A stretch of DNA of 64,000 nucleotides from Phycisphaerae bacterium (GCA_022180725.1 BQMO01000005.1:186001-250000), one strand, 5' to 3'. Numbered from the stretch's first letter, positions 16,072 through 24,267 are shown. Numbers and translations are program-made. Notes: generated by a model from the letters alone, not told the origin.

Positions 16072-16742
16072 GGGGCGCCCGCCGCCATCTCGGCGAATCT
16101 CGCCGGCGTGATGGGCACGAACCGCACGCGGCCGCCCACGCGCAGCCGTACCGGTTCGGGCCTCGTCACGTCGAACATCCGCCATGGCGTGCGCCCGAGA
16201 ATCCGCCATCCGCCCGGCGTGCTCGCCGGGTACACCCCGGCGTATTCGCCCGCGATCGCCACACTCCCCACCGGCACGATTGTCCGCGGCGAGTCCAGCC
16301 GCGGCACGCGCAACTCCTCCGGCACGCCGCGCAGGTACGCGAATCCGGGCATGAAGCCGAAGAACTCCGCCGTGTACTCGGCCCCGGCGTGGCACGCCAC
16401 CACCCCCGCCTCGTCCCTCCCGCACGCCGCCGCCACGTCGCGCAAGTCCGGGCCGTACTCGCCCCCGTAGCACACCGGGATCTCGACCAGCCGCCCCGGT
16501 TCGGCATCCGCGCCCGTCCCGACGCATAGAGCCTCGCGCATCCGGCCCTCAAGGGTGTCGCGCCCGGGCGCGCTCGGGTCAACCATGACCTGCACGACCC
16601 GCCGCGTCGGCACGGTGTCGATCACGCCCGCGAGGCCCGCCCGGGCCACCGCGCGGGCCAGTCGCCACGCCTCCCCGTCGCCCGCCGCGACGATCCGCAG
16701 TGTGCGGTCCGACGACCACGCGATGGCCGGCCCGTATTCCAT
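16068..16742 (-). CDS. pxpB: 5-oxoprolinase subunit B
   Basis: The 224-residue protein matches the KipI/PxpB family. Seen are LEIPVCYGGEYGPDL-like (VEIPVCYGGEYGPDL) near residue 92, the conserved EYTAEFFGFMPGFAYLRG segment near 130, and PGGWRILGRTP near 185. It is the first subunit gene of the pxpBCA operon; its start lies five bases after the stop of the upstream ROK-kinase gene, so it is probably read on the same transcript. The combination with an HMG-CoA lyase-like gene downstream suggests an amino-acid breakdown unit. Confidence 0.92.
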   Translation of the reverse strand: MEYGPAIAWSSDRTLRIVAAGDGEAWRLARAVARAGLAGVIDTVPTRRVVQVMVDPSAPGRDTLEGRMREALCVGTGADAEPGRLVEIPVCYGGEYGPDLRDVAAACGRDEAGVVACHAGAEYTAEFFGFMPGFAYLRGVPEELRVPRLDSPRTIVPVGSVAIAGEYAGVYPASTPGGWRILGRTPWRMFDVTRPEPVRLRVGGRVRFVPITPARFAEMAAGAP

Positions 16743-16746
16743 GCGT

Positions 16747-17724
16747 CTACTTCAGCGTTCCGGAACGCTCCATCGCGATCAGCGCCGCGCCGAACACGCC
16801 CGCATTGTCCTCCAGCGAGCTCTCCACCACATCCACCTTCTTGCATGCGTCGGGGAACGCCACCTCGCGCACCACCTTCTCCACCCGTTCGACAAAGACC
16901 GGCCCCAAGGCCTCGGTCAGCCCGCCCCCCAGCACCACCCGCGGGAGCGAGAGCAGCGTGACGACACTTCCGATGGCCTGCCCCAAGAGGTCCGCCGCCG
17001 CGTCCACGACCTCGACGACGAGTTTGTCCTCGCGCTCGGCCTCGCGGTAGTGCCGCGCCAGTGTGCGCGACTTGATCTTGTCGTAATCATCCCCGACCTC
17101 CGCCGTCACTTTCGTCTTCTGGTTCGCCCGGATGAGTTTCACCAGCCGCTCAACGATCGCCGTGCGCGAACAGTTCTGCTCCAGCGTGCGGATGCCCCGG
17201 GGCATGTTGGGCAGCAGGATGGTGTGCCCGATTTCCCCCGCCGTCCAGAAGTGCCCGTAGTACAGCGCCCCGTTCAGGATCAGCCCCGCGCCGATCCCCG
17301 TCCCCAGCCACACGCCCAGCAGGTTCTTCGCCCCCTTGCCCGCGCCCAGTCGATTCTCCCCATACACCGCCGCGTTCACGTCGTTGTCGAGATACGTCCT
17401 GATCTTCGTGCGCTTCGTGAGAATCTCGGCCAGGGGCACGTTGTCCCATCGCAGGTTGACCGCTTCCAGCACCAGCCCCTTGTTCGGGTCGATCGCCCCG
17501 GGGGCGCCGATCCCGATCCCGCCCAGGTCGTTCGGCGTGATCTCCGCCTCGGCGCACGCCTCCTCGATGCCCGCGACGATCCGCCCCAGCACACCCTCGA
17601 GTTTTTCCTCCGCCTTGGTCTTGCGCTTGGCTTCGCCGATCAGTTTCAGGTCGGGCGACACCACCCCGAACTGAATGTTCGTCCCCCCGAGATCGATCCC
17701 GACGAAAGGTTTGGCCGTGGGCAT
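16747..17724 (-). CDS. ROK-family sugar kinase (glucokinase-like)
   Basis: The 325-residue protein has the ROK ATP-binding start FVGIDLGGTNIQFGVV, GIGIGAPGAID near residue 97, LDNDVNAAVYGE near 137 with the catalytic Asp, and GTGIGAGLILNG near 165. Such kinases phosphorylate glucose, N-acetylmannosamine or similar sugars. The usual CxCGxxGC zinc motif is not recognisable; only LEQNCSRTA is seen at its place, so zinc binding looks lost. A charged insertion (KTKVTAEVGDDYDKIKSRT) follows. A TACACT hexamer 6 nt before the ATG and no Shine-Dalgarno suggest leaderless transcription. It heads the pxpBCA transcription unit. Confidence 0.85.
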   Translation of the reverse strand: MPTAKPFVGIDLGGTNIQFGVVSPDLKLIGEAKRKTKAEEKLEGVLGRIVAGIEEACAEAEITPNDLGGIGIGAPGAIDPNKGLVLEAVNLRWDNVPLAEILTKRTKIRTYLDNDVNAAVYGENRLGAGKGAKNLLGVWLGTGIGAGLILNGALYYGHFWTAGEIGHTILLPNMPRGIRTLEQNCSRTAIVERLVKLIRANQKTKVTAEVGDDYDKIKSRTLARHYREAEREDKLVVEVVDAAADLLGQAIGSVVTLLSLPRVVLGGGLTEALGPVFVERVEKVVREVAFPDACKKVDVVESSLEDNAGVFGAALIAMERSGTLK

Positions 17725-17730
17725 GGGGCC

Positions 17731-17736
17731 AGTGTA
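17731..17736 (-). promoter_or_regulatory. -10-like TACACT, 6 nt before the ROK kinase start
   Basis: TACACT followed by GGCCCC and the ATG. No clear -35. Same arrangement as several other genes in the window. Confidence 0.45.
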
Positions 17737-17754
17737 CCGCGCGGAACGGGGTGC

Positions 17755-18492
17755 TCAGCCACCGCGTGCCCACAGCGCCGCAAGCCGGTCGCGCTGCTCG
17801 GATGTTCCCACGCACGCCACCGACGCATCGAGCGCGTCCCGCAGAGATGGGGCGTGCGTCGAGCCGTCGAGTTCGTTCAGCCATCGCTTGGTGTACCCCA
17901 GCGCGTGCCGCGGCTTGGCCGCCAGCATCTCGGCCAAGGCAAGGGCCTTCGCCTCGCACTCCGCCGCATCAGGGGCCAGTTCACACGCCATCCCGATCCG
18001 GAGCGCCCCACGCCCATCGATCAGCCCCGGGTCGAGCAGCCTCGCCCGCGCCGGGCCGTGCCCCGCCGTCGCGGCCAGGTGAGGCCCCGACACCGCCGGC
18101 GAAATGCCCAGCGCCACCGCCGGGTACCCGATCTTCGCCCCGGGCGTCGTCACGGCGAAGTCCGCGGCGGAGAGCAACGCGCCCCCCCCCGCGATCGCCG
18201 CCCCGTGCGCGCTCACCACCACCGGGCACGGGGCCTCCCGCAGCGCCCGCGTCGCGGCGGCGAGCGCTTCCAGCAACGACCCCAGCGCCCCATCGTCATC
18301 CCTCGCCAATCCCAGGTCAAACCCCGCGCAGAACACGTCCCCGACGCCCGACAGCACGATCGCCTTCGCGCTCAGGGTTGTCTCGACGTGCGACGCAAGC
18401 CCGCGGAGCATCTTCGGCGTCAGCGCATTCTTTTTCTCGGGGCGGTCGAGCCGCACCACCGCCAAATCACCCCGCGGCTCGAAGGCGATCAT
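17755..18492 (-). CDS. Enoyl-CoA hydratase/isomerase-family protein
   Basis: The 245-residue protein has the crotonase fold: LDRPEKKNALTPKM near residue 18, oxyanion-hole segments SGVGDVFCAGFDL near 55 and AHGAAIAGGGALLSAADF near 95. The two glutamates that do hydration in classical enoyl-CoA hydratases are missing: GGGALL has no Glu where GGxCEL is usual, and GYPAVALGISP has Ala where GxPE is usual. It may therefore be an isomerase, hydrolase or another crotonase. ATG 18492 was chosen for the compact family N-terminus MIAFEPRGDLAVVRLD. It is divergent from the fucose-synthase-like gene with 42 bp between the starts. Confidence 0.82.
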   Translation of the reverse strand: MIAFEPRGDLAVVRLDRPEKKNALTPKMLRGLASHVETTLSAKAIVLSGVGDVFCAGFDLGLARDDDGALGSLLEALAAATRALREAPCPVVVSAHGAAIAGGGALLSAADFAVTTPGAKIGYPAVALGISPAVSGPHLAATAGHGPARARLLDPGLIDGRGALRIGMACELAPDAAECEAKALALAEMLAAKPRHALGYTKRWLNELDGSTHAPSLRDALDASVACVGTSEQRDRLAALWARGG

Positions 18493-18522
18493 GGCGACCT
18501 CCGCTTGGGCATCGCGGCACTG

Positions 18523-18528
18523 TAGACT
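18523..18528 (+). promoter_or_regulatory. -10-like TAGACT, 6 nt before the fucose-synthase-like gene
   Basis: TAGACT is followed by AGCCCC and ATG 18535. The intergenic stretch is only 42 bp and there is no Shine-Dalgarno, so a leaderless message is likely. Confidence 0.45.
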
Positions 18529-18534
18529 AGCCCC

Positions 18535-19494
18535 ATGCGCGACCTGCGCGAACAGCGTGTGCTCATCACCGGCGGCTCGGGGTTCCTCGGCCGGGCCGTC
18601 CGCCGCGCCCTCGCCGCCCGAGGCGTGCACGCCGTCGAGGCGCCCACCCACGCCCAGGCCGACCTCACGCGGCAGAGCGCGACGGATGCCATGCTCGCCG
18701 CGTCTTTCGCAGGCCATGGGCCGACGGTCCTTCTCCACCTCGCCGGGTTTGTCGGCGGCCTCGGCGCCAATCGCCAGTGGCCCGCCCGATTCGCCTACGA
18801 CACCCTCGCCATGGCCCTCCATCTCATCGAGGGCTGTCGCGCGCAGGGCCTCATCGACCGCGGACTCCTGTTCCTCCAGGTCGGAACCATGTGTTCCTAC
18901 CCGGCCGACGCCCCGTGCCCCTACCGCGAAGAGTCCCTCTGGCGGGGCCGCCCCGACCCCGAGATCGCTTCCTACGGCCTGTCCAAACTCGCCATTCTCC
19001 AGGTTCTCGAGGCCTACCGCCTTCAGCACGGGCTGGCCTCGGCCTACGTCATCCCCACGGGGTTCTACGGCCCGGGCGACAACGCCAACCCGGCCACCTC
19101 GCACGTGGTCGGCGCCCTGATCCACAAGTATGTTCAGGCCGTGCGCGCCAACGCGCCCGAAGTCGTCCACTGGGGAACCGGGACGCCCGTGCGCGACTTC
19201 ATTCACGTCAACGACGCCGCCGAGGGGTTGCTCCGGGCGGCGGAAGTCCTGTCCGTGCCCGACCCTGTCAACCTCACCGGGGGCGAAGAAGTTTCCATTC
19301 GCGACTTGGCCGATCGAATCGCCCGTCTGACCGGCTTCACAGGCAGAACTGTCTGGGACACATCCAAGGGCGACGGGCAGCCTCGGCGAAGCCTGTGCCC
19401 GGAGAAGGCGGCCCAGGTATTGAACTGGCGCGCGCAGATCACGCTCGACGCTGGGTTGCGCGAGGCCGTGCGCGCCGCCATGAACCCGGGCTGA
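18535..19494 (+). CDS. NAD-dependent epimerase/reductase, GDP-L-fucose synthase-like
   Basis: The 319-residue short-chain dehydrogenase has the Rossmann loop ITGGSGFLGRAV near residue 11, LHLAGFVGGLGANRQ near 67 (close to the AAxVGGI signature of GDP-fucose synthase), the catalytic Ser region QVGTMCSYP near 115, Tyr-x-x-x-Lys in SYGLSKLA near 145 and YGPGDNANPATSHVVGALI near 178. It probably carries out the last step to a GDP-6-deoxy-sugar from the Gmd product, but the exact sugar is inferred. It is followed 156 bp later by a GDP-mannose 3,5-epimerase-like gene on the same strand. Confidence 0.8.
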   Translation: MRDLREQRVLITGGSGFLGRAVRRALAARGVHAVEAPTHAQADLTRQSATDAMLAASFAGHGPTVLLHLAGFVGGLGANRQWPARFAYDTLAMALHLIEGCRAQGLIDRGLLFLQVGTMCSYPADAPCPYREESLWRGRPDPEIASYGLSKLAILQVLEAYRLQHGLASAYVIPTGFYGPGDNANPATSHVVGALIHKYVQAVRANAPEVVHWGTGTPVRDFIHVNDAAEGLLRAAEVLSVPDPVNLTGGEEVSIRDLADRIARLTGFTGRTVWDTSKGDGQPRRSLCPEKAAQVLNWRAQITLDAGLREAVRAAMNPG

Positions 19495-19650
19495 CCTGCG
19501 CCCGTACGTCAAGTCCGCGTCGGGGGAGGCCGATCCATTGCCGACCTCACCGGGCCTTGGATACGTCCGAGAACGTACCATTCCCGCGGCGGATCTGAGA
19601 AACGAGCAACACCGCGCGGGGCCCGGCCCCGTGCCAATGGAGCGAGCGAC

Positions 19651-20835
19651 ATGGGCAAGCGTGTGATCGTGATCACGGGCGGGGGCGGGTTCATCGGGGG
19701 CCACCTGGCGGCGAAGTTCCTCGCCGCGGGGCACGAGGTCCGCTGCGCCGACATCAAGCCGCTCGATGAGTGGTACCAGGTACACCGCGGGGCAAAGAAC
19801 TTCGCCGGGGCGATGCGGGGCGACTGCCGCGACTTCAAGGTCTGCCGCACGATCTGCCGCGGCGCCGACGAGGTGTACCAGTTGGCCGCCGACATGGGCG
19901 GCATGGGCTTCATCGAGAACAACAAGGCCCTGTGCATGCTCAGCGTGCTGACGAACACACACATGATCCTCGCGGCCCAGGAAGCCGGCGTCGACCGCTT
20001 CTTCTACGCCTCGTCCGCGTGCGTCTACAACGCCGACAAGCAGAAGGACCCGAACATCACCGCCCTGAAGGAGGCCGACGCCTACCCCGCCCTGCCCGAG
20101 GATGGGTACGGGTGGGAGAAACTCTTCAGCGAGCGCATGTGCCGCCACTTCCGCGAGGACTTCGGGCTGCACGCGCGGGTTGCCCGCTTCCACAACGTCT
20201 ACGGCCCGCACGGGACGTGGGAGGGCGGGCGCGAGAAGGCCCCCGCCGCCATCTGCCGCAAGGTCATCGCCGCCAAGGTCTCCGGCAAGCACGAGATCGA
20301 AATCTGGGGCGACGGCACGCAGACCCGCTCGTTCATGTTCATCGACGACTGCACCAAGGGCATCGAGATGATCACCCACAGCGACATCCTCGAACCCATC
20401 AACCTCGGCTCCTCCGAACTCGTGAGCATCAACCAGCTCGTCGACATCGCCGAGGACATCGCGGGGATCAAACTCGAGCGCCATTACAAGCTCGACGCCC
20501 CCCGCGGCGTGGCGGGCCGCAACAGCGACAATACCAAGATCAACCAGTACCTCAACTGGGAACCCAACATCCGCCTGCGCGACGGCATGGAACGCACCTT
20601 CAACTGGATTTACGAGCAGTTCACCGCCAAGTACACCGCCAAGACCGCCCACAAGAGCAGCGTCAGCACCTTCACCAAAGGCTCGCACCCCATCCCGGGC
20701 GACGGCTTCAACCCCGAATCCAAGAACATGAAGACCTGGAAGCAGGGCATCCCCGCGGGCTGGGGCGGTGCGCCGGTCAAGGCGCCCGCGAAAACGGCCA
20801 AGAAGTCCGCGAAGAAAGCCAGGGCACGGCGGTAA
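19651..20835 (+). CDS. GDP-mannose 3,5-epimerase-like protein with Lys-rich tail
   Basis: The family interconverts GDP-mannose, GDP-L-galactose and GDP-L-gulose. The 394-residue protein matches the plant-type enzyme closely: AADMGGMGFIENN near residue 87, FFYASSACVYN near 122, DGYGWEKLFSE with the catalytic Tyr/Lys near 153, RFHNVYGPHGTWEGGREKAP near 180 and WGDGTQTRSFMFIDDC near 225. The C-terminus carries an extra stretch of about 60 residues, ending in KTAKKSAKKARARR, a basic Ala/Lys/Pro tail like those of H1-like proteins; it is not part of the enzyme fold. GGAGCG precedes the ATG. A strong hairpin follows the stop at 20857-20887. Confidence 0.88.
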   Translation: MGKRVIVITGGGGFIGGHLAAKFLAAGHEVRCADIKPLDEWYQVHRGAKNFAGAMRGDCRDFKVCRTICRGADEVYQLAADMGGMGFIENNKALCMLSVLTNTHMILAAQEAGVDRFFYASSACVYNADKQKDPNITALKEADAYPALPEDGYGWEKLFSERMCRHFREDFGLHARVARFHNVYGPHGTWEGGREKAPAAICRKVIAAKVSGKHEIEIWGDGTQTRSFMFIDDCTKGIEMITHSDILEPINLGSSELVSINQLVDIAEDIAGIKLERHYKLDAPRGVAGRNSDNTKINQYLNWEPNIRLRDGMERTFNWIYEQFTAKYTAKTAHKSSVSTFTKGSHPIPGDGFNPESKNMKTWKQGIPAGWGGAPVKAPAKTAKKSAKKARARR

Positions 20836-20856
20836 CCACGTCACCGTCCATCAATA

Positions 20857-20887
20857 AAAAGACCGGAGCGTAACGCCCCGGTCTTTG
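20857..20887. terminator. Bidirectional terminator-like hairpin
   Basis: AAAAGACCGG (20857-20866) pairs with CCGGTCTTTG (20878-20887), with an A-run on one side and a T-run on the other. It sits between two convergent genes (stops at 20835 and 20910), as expected for a shared terminator. Confidence 0.75.
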
Positions 20888-20909
20888 TTATTCATGGAAT
20901 ATCTGTTGA

Positions 20910-21830
20910 TTACCGCCGGCGACGCAGTGCGAGCAGGCTGAACGCGGTCATCACGCCCACCGTGCCGGGTGTGGGAACAAACCCCTGCACCACGATGATG
21001 CGGTTGCCCCCGCCGAACGTGGAGAAGAGGAAGTCGCCTGTATACGGGTCGATGTGGGCGCCTTCGGCCCCGATCAGGCCCGTGATGAAGTCGCGCCGCG
21101 ATCCCACGATGGGATCGCCATTGGCGTCCACGTCGTACGCCGCGACATTGCCCGCGGAGTACTCGGACACCAGCATGCACTCGCCCGCGAAGAGCGGCGA
21201 GCCCAGCGGCACGTAGACAAAGCCCTCGGGCCCGCCGACGATCGTCGCCGTCTGTGTCACGGACAAAACGTCAAAGGTTCCGAAGCCGTCAGGTGCGTAG
21301 GTTGCGTCGTAGAACTGTCCGCCCGCCCACGAGGCGAGTTTCATCCGTCCTGCACCGCTGAACCCGGCGGGAACAAACTGTACCGAGGCGTTGGATGGTA
21401 CCACCCCGAGCGGAGCGAGATCGATCACCTTGTCGGGCGCGCTGCTCCCTGGAAGGTACTGCCCGAGTTCGTTCACCGGCCAGCGCGATGCAAAGAGCAC
21501 GCCGCCCGGGCCGTACGACACGCCCCCGTCGTTGTACGGTGCCGCGGCGTACAGCGTCGTCGTCCCGGTAAAGCCGTTGATGTGCCCGTTCGCATCGCGC
21601 GTCACACCCACCGCGTACAACGCGCCGTTCGGTCCGTTGGCCTCGCCGCCCAGAAGCAGCACGTTGGGCGACCCGGCCAGCACCGTCAGCCCGCCGTACA
21701 GCGGCGGAACGTTCGGGGCCGACCCCAGATCTGTATACGAATACGAACCCGCGTAGAAGGGATCGATGGTTTGGCTCGCCGCGGATGCGGCAAAAACACA
21801 CACCATTCCCACGCCCATGAACTTCAACAT
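20910..21830 (-). CDS. Secreted protein with PEP-CTERM-like sorting tail
   Basis: The 306-residue protein starts with a signal peptide (MLKFMGVGMVCVFAASAASQ). The middle is a Gly-rich beta-type region with repeated patterns such as GGLTVLAGSPNVLLLGGEANGP, resembling propeller-type exoproteins. The end is VPTPGTVGVMTAFSLLALRRRR: a Pro-rich signal, a hydrophobic helix and an Arg cluster. That is the three-part PEP-CTERM pattern, with PTPG in place of VPEP, as seen in Phycisphaerae. Such proteins are handled by an exosortase, none of which is in the window. A GGAGGGAGGAG Shine-Dalgarno precedes the ATG. Its function beyond secretion is unknown. Confidence 0.75.
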   Translation of the reverse strand: MLKFMGVGMVCVFAASAASQTIDPFYAGSYSYTDLGSAPNVPPLYGGLTVLAGSPNVLLLGGEANGPNGALYAVGVTRDANGHINGFTGTTTLYAAAPYNDGGVSYGPGGVLFASRWPVNELGQYLPGSSAPDKVIDLAPLGVVPSNASVQFVPAGFSGAGRMKLASWAGGQFYDATYAPDGFGTFDVLSVTQTATIVGGPEGFVYVPLGSPLFAGECMLVSEYSAGNVAAYDVDANGDPIVGSRRDFITGLIGAEGAHIDPYTGDFLFSTFGGGNRIIVVQGFVPTPGTVGVMTAFSLLALRRRR

Positions 21831-21844
21831 AGCGTCTCTCCTCC

Positions 21845-21868
21845 CTCAGTACGGACAGCCGTACTCAG
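21845..21868. promoter_or_regulatory. Inverted repeat in the 5' leader of the PEP-CTERM-like gene
   Basis: AGTACGG (21848-21854) and CCGTACT (21859-21865) form an exact 7-bp palindrome with a 4-nt loop; with one mismatch the arms extend to 10 bp. It lies directly upstream of the Shine-Dalgarno, so it may be an operator or a leader hairpin. Confidence 0.4.
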
Positions 21869-21997
21869 ATTGACAGTAGCGATTTCAACCCGACTTGCAA
21901 GCGTAATTGACGTGTCCCGCCCGCGGTCATTTCTATTTCTACACAGACACCCTCAAGACAAAAACTTTGTTATTAGGCACGTGTTTGGTAACTCGAA

Positions 21998-22342
21998 CTA
22001 TGTGGCGGGGCGTGTCCACCCGCTTTCGGGGTCCTTCTCGAGGATCGCCCCCGACCGTTTGATGCAGACCTTGCACGCGGCCGGCCTGGTGGACGCCGGT
22101 CCGCGCCAGTGCGGCTCGTCCTTGGGCGCCAGGCAGAGCGTGCATATTTCGCCCTCGGATAGTCGGACGCCCTCGCCGCGGAGCACGACCACGCGGTGCG
22201 CCTCGGCCAGGCATACCCCGCAGATCAGGCTGCCTCGGTGCCCTTCGACCATGGGTCGTTCGGGGGCCCAGCAGAGGCCGCAGAAATCGCAGAGGAAGTC
22301 CTCGGCGGTCATGTGCTCGGGGTCGGCGCCGGGGCGGTGCAT
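21998..22342 (-). CDS. Small protein with four CxxC knuckles
   Basis: The 114-residue protein holds CDFC, CGVC, CTLC and CKVC pairs, so it probably binds two zinc ions. The region MTAEDFLCDFCGLCW near residue 10 recalls the zinc-binding domain of ClpX or similar short treble-clef knuckles, but no family is recognised. Its ATG at 22342 overlaps the TAA of the upstream ABC-exporter gene (TAATG), so the two are coupled. An upstream ATG at 22396 lies inside the ABC gene and would add unsupported sequence. Confidence 0.65.
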   Translation of the reverse strand: MHRPGADPEHMTAEDFLCDFCGLCWAPERPMVEGHRGSLICGVCLAEAHRVVVLRGEGVRLSEGEICTLCLAPKDEPHWRGPASTRPAACKVCIKRSGAILEKDPESGWTRPAT

Positions 22343-24267
22343 TAGGCGCTCCCGTCCAGGAACTGGCTCTTCGCCAGGTCGCGGTAGAGGGGACACCTGG
22401 CCAGCATGTCGGCGTGCGTGCCGCGATCAACCACACGCCCGGCGTCCATCACCACGATCTCGTCGCATTTCAGCACCGTGCTCAGCCGATGGGCCACGAT
22501 GAGCGTCGTACGCCCGGCGCTGAACTCGGCGAGCGCCTCGGCGATGCGGGCCTCGCTCTCGGCGTCGATCATGCTCGTGGCCTCGTCGAGGATCAGGATC
22601 CGCGGCTCGCGGAGCACCGCCCGGGCGATGGCCAGCCGTTGCCGCTGCCCGCCCGACAGCCCGCGCCCGCCCTCGCCGATCACCGTGTCGTACCCGTTCG
22701 GGAGTTGCTCGATGAACTCATGCGCCCGGGCCTTCTTTGCGGCGGAGATGATCGCCTTCTCGGTCGCGCCGAGCGTTGCGAACGTGATGTTCTCGCGGAT
22801 TGTCCCCGAAAACAGCACGGTTTCCTGCGTCACCACGCCGACCTGGCGTCGCAGCGACCGGAGTGAAACCTCGCGCAGATCGTGCCCATCGACACACACG
22901 CGGCCCGCGTCGGGGTCGAACAGCCTCGGCACGAGGCTCAGGAGCGAAGTCTTCCCGCACCCGTTCGGCCCGACGAACGCGACACGCGCCCCGTGGTTCA
23001 CGCGCAGCGTTACGCCGTTGACCGCCGGCACGGCGTTCCCGGGGTAGGTGAGCGACACCGACTCGAAGGCGACGCTCTCGCGGTGCGGCGGGAGCGTGGA
23101 GAGTCGCCGCGCATGGCCGGGCTCGGGCGCAAGGTCGATGATGCGCTTCAGCCGCCACGCCGCGGGCGCGGCCACGTGGATGTCGTTGATGATGCCCGTC
23201 AGCGGCTTGAGCGACGCCCCCGCCACGCCCAGGGCCGCCAGCACGAGCAGGAAGTCCTTGGGGTTCACCTGCCCCCGCACGACGGCATTCCCCGCGGCGA
23301 GCACCAGCCCGCAGAGCAGAAAGACCGAGAGCATTTCCGTGAGCGGGCTGGCCAACGCCCGGGCCGTGCGGACCCGATTGGTTTCTCGAAGCATGTCCCG
23401 ATTCCGCCGGGCGAAGGCTCCCTGCCGCTCGGCCTCGCCCGTGTTCACTTTCACCACACGCAGCGCGCCGAGCGCCTCGCCCGCCACGCCGTACAGCCCG
23501 GCCTGGGACTCCAGCGCCCGCCCCGAGGCCCGGCGGATGCGCTTCCCCAGTTTGCGGATGATCGTGTACAAGATCGGCGTCACCAGCAGCGCCGCCACCG
23601 TCACCCGCCAATCGAACACCAGCGCCACCGCCAGTGCCGCCACGCCCTTGACGACCTGAAGCACCGCCTTGCTCAGCAGCACGTTCAGCCCGTTGGCCAG
23701 TTGCACGCTGTCGTTGACGATGCGGCTGACCACGTCGCTGGGTCCGAGCCGCGTGATCGTACCGAGCGGCGCCCGCAGCGCCGACCGGAAGGCCTGCGCG
23801 CGTGCGCGTGTGGCCGTCAGGTTCACCGCCGTCAGCGACAGGTACGCGTGCAGGAAGTTCGTCGTCGATCCGAGCACCGTGAGCACGGCGATGGCGCCCA
23901 TGATCCACCACAGCGCCGTCAGCGGGCCGGGGGGAAGGGCGTCGATCGTCGCCGGCGAAAGCGTGAGCACCTCGGCGGCGAGTCGCCCCCAGCGCGATTG
24001 ATCGGCCCAGCCCGCCAGGGTGGCATTGAACTCCGAGGCGAACGCGGGCAGGTCCTTCTTTGCGCCCAGCACGTTGTCGAGGATCGGGCTGGCGCCCAGC
24101 ATGCCCACGCCCAGCGTCAGGCTCGAGATGCACACCATCACGAGCGCCGGGATGATCAGCGTCCAGCGGCGCACGAGTTGACGCACGAAGAAGCGGTACG
24201 CCGCGGCGTCGGCGTGCCGGTCCTGCGGAGAGGTGGCCGGCGCGGGCGTGGTGGAGGGGGGTGCCAT
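22342..24267 (-). CDS. ABC exporter, fused permease and ATP-binding protein (MsbA/lipid-type)
   Basis: The 641-residue half-transporter has six predicted transmembrane helices (about residues 30-340) and a nucleotide-binding domain: Walker A FVGPNGCGKTSLL near 430, the Q-loop VTQETVLFSGTIREN near 475, signature LSGGQRQRLAIARA near 530 and Walker B ILILDEATSMID near 555. Such dimers export lipids, polysaccharide precursors or peptides. A Pro/Ala-rich segment precedes the first helix. It is followed by a coupled zinc-knuckle protein gene. The substrate is not clear. Confidence 0.9.
   Translation of the reverse strand: MAPPSTTPAPATSPQDRHADAAAYRFFVRQLVRRWTLIIPALVMVCISSLTLGVGMLGASPILDNVLGAKKDLPAFASEFNATLAGWADQSRWGRLAAEVLTLSPATIDALPPGPLTALWWIMGAIAVLTVLGSTTNFLHAYLSLTAVNLTATRARAQAFRSALRAPLGTITRLGPSDVVSRIVNDSVQLANGLNVLLSKAVLQVVKGVAALAVALVFDWRVTVAALLVTPILYTIIRKLGKRIRRASGRALESQAGLYGVAGEALGALRVVKVNTGEAERQGAFARRNRDMLRETNRVRTARALASPLTEMLSVFLLCGLVLAAGNAVVRGQVNPKDFLLVLAALGVAGASLKPLTGIINDIHVAAPAAWRLKRIIDLAPEPGHARRLSTLPPHRESVAFESVSLTYPGNAVPAVNGVTLRVNHGARVAFVGPNGCGKTSLLSLVPRLFDPDAGRVCVDGHDLREVSLRSLRRQVGVVTQETVLFSGTIRENITFATLGATEKAIISAAKKARAHEFIEQLPNGYDTVIGEGGRGLSGGQRQRLAIARAVLREPRILILDEATSMIDAESEARIAEALAEFSAGRTTLIVAHRLSTVLKCDEIVVMDAGRVVDRGTHADMLARCPLYRDLAKSQFLDGSA

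Noticed and set aside
17755..20844. A 1029-codon open frame on the minus strand over the fucose-synthase-like and GDP-mannose epimerase genes
   Set aside because: Only the last 245 codons (to 18492) match a family. The remainder is the antisense of two clearly conserved epimerase genes and is an artefact of high GC content.
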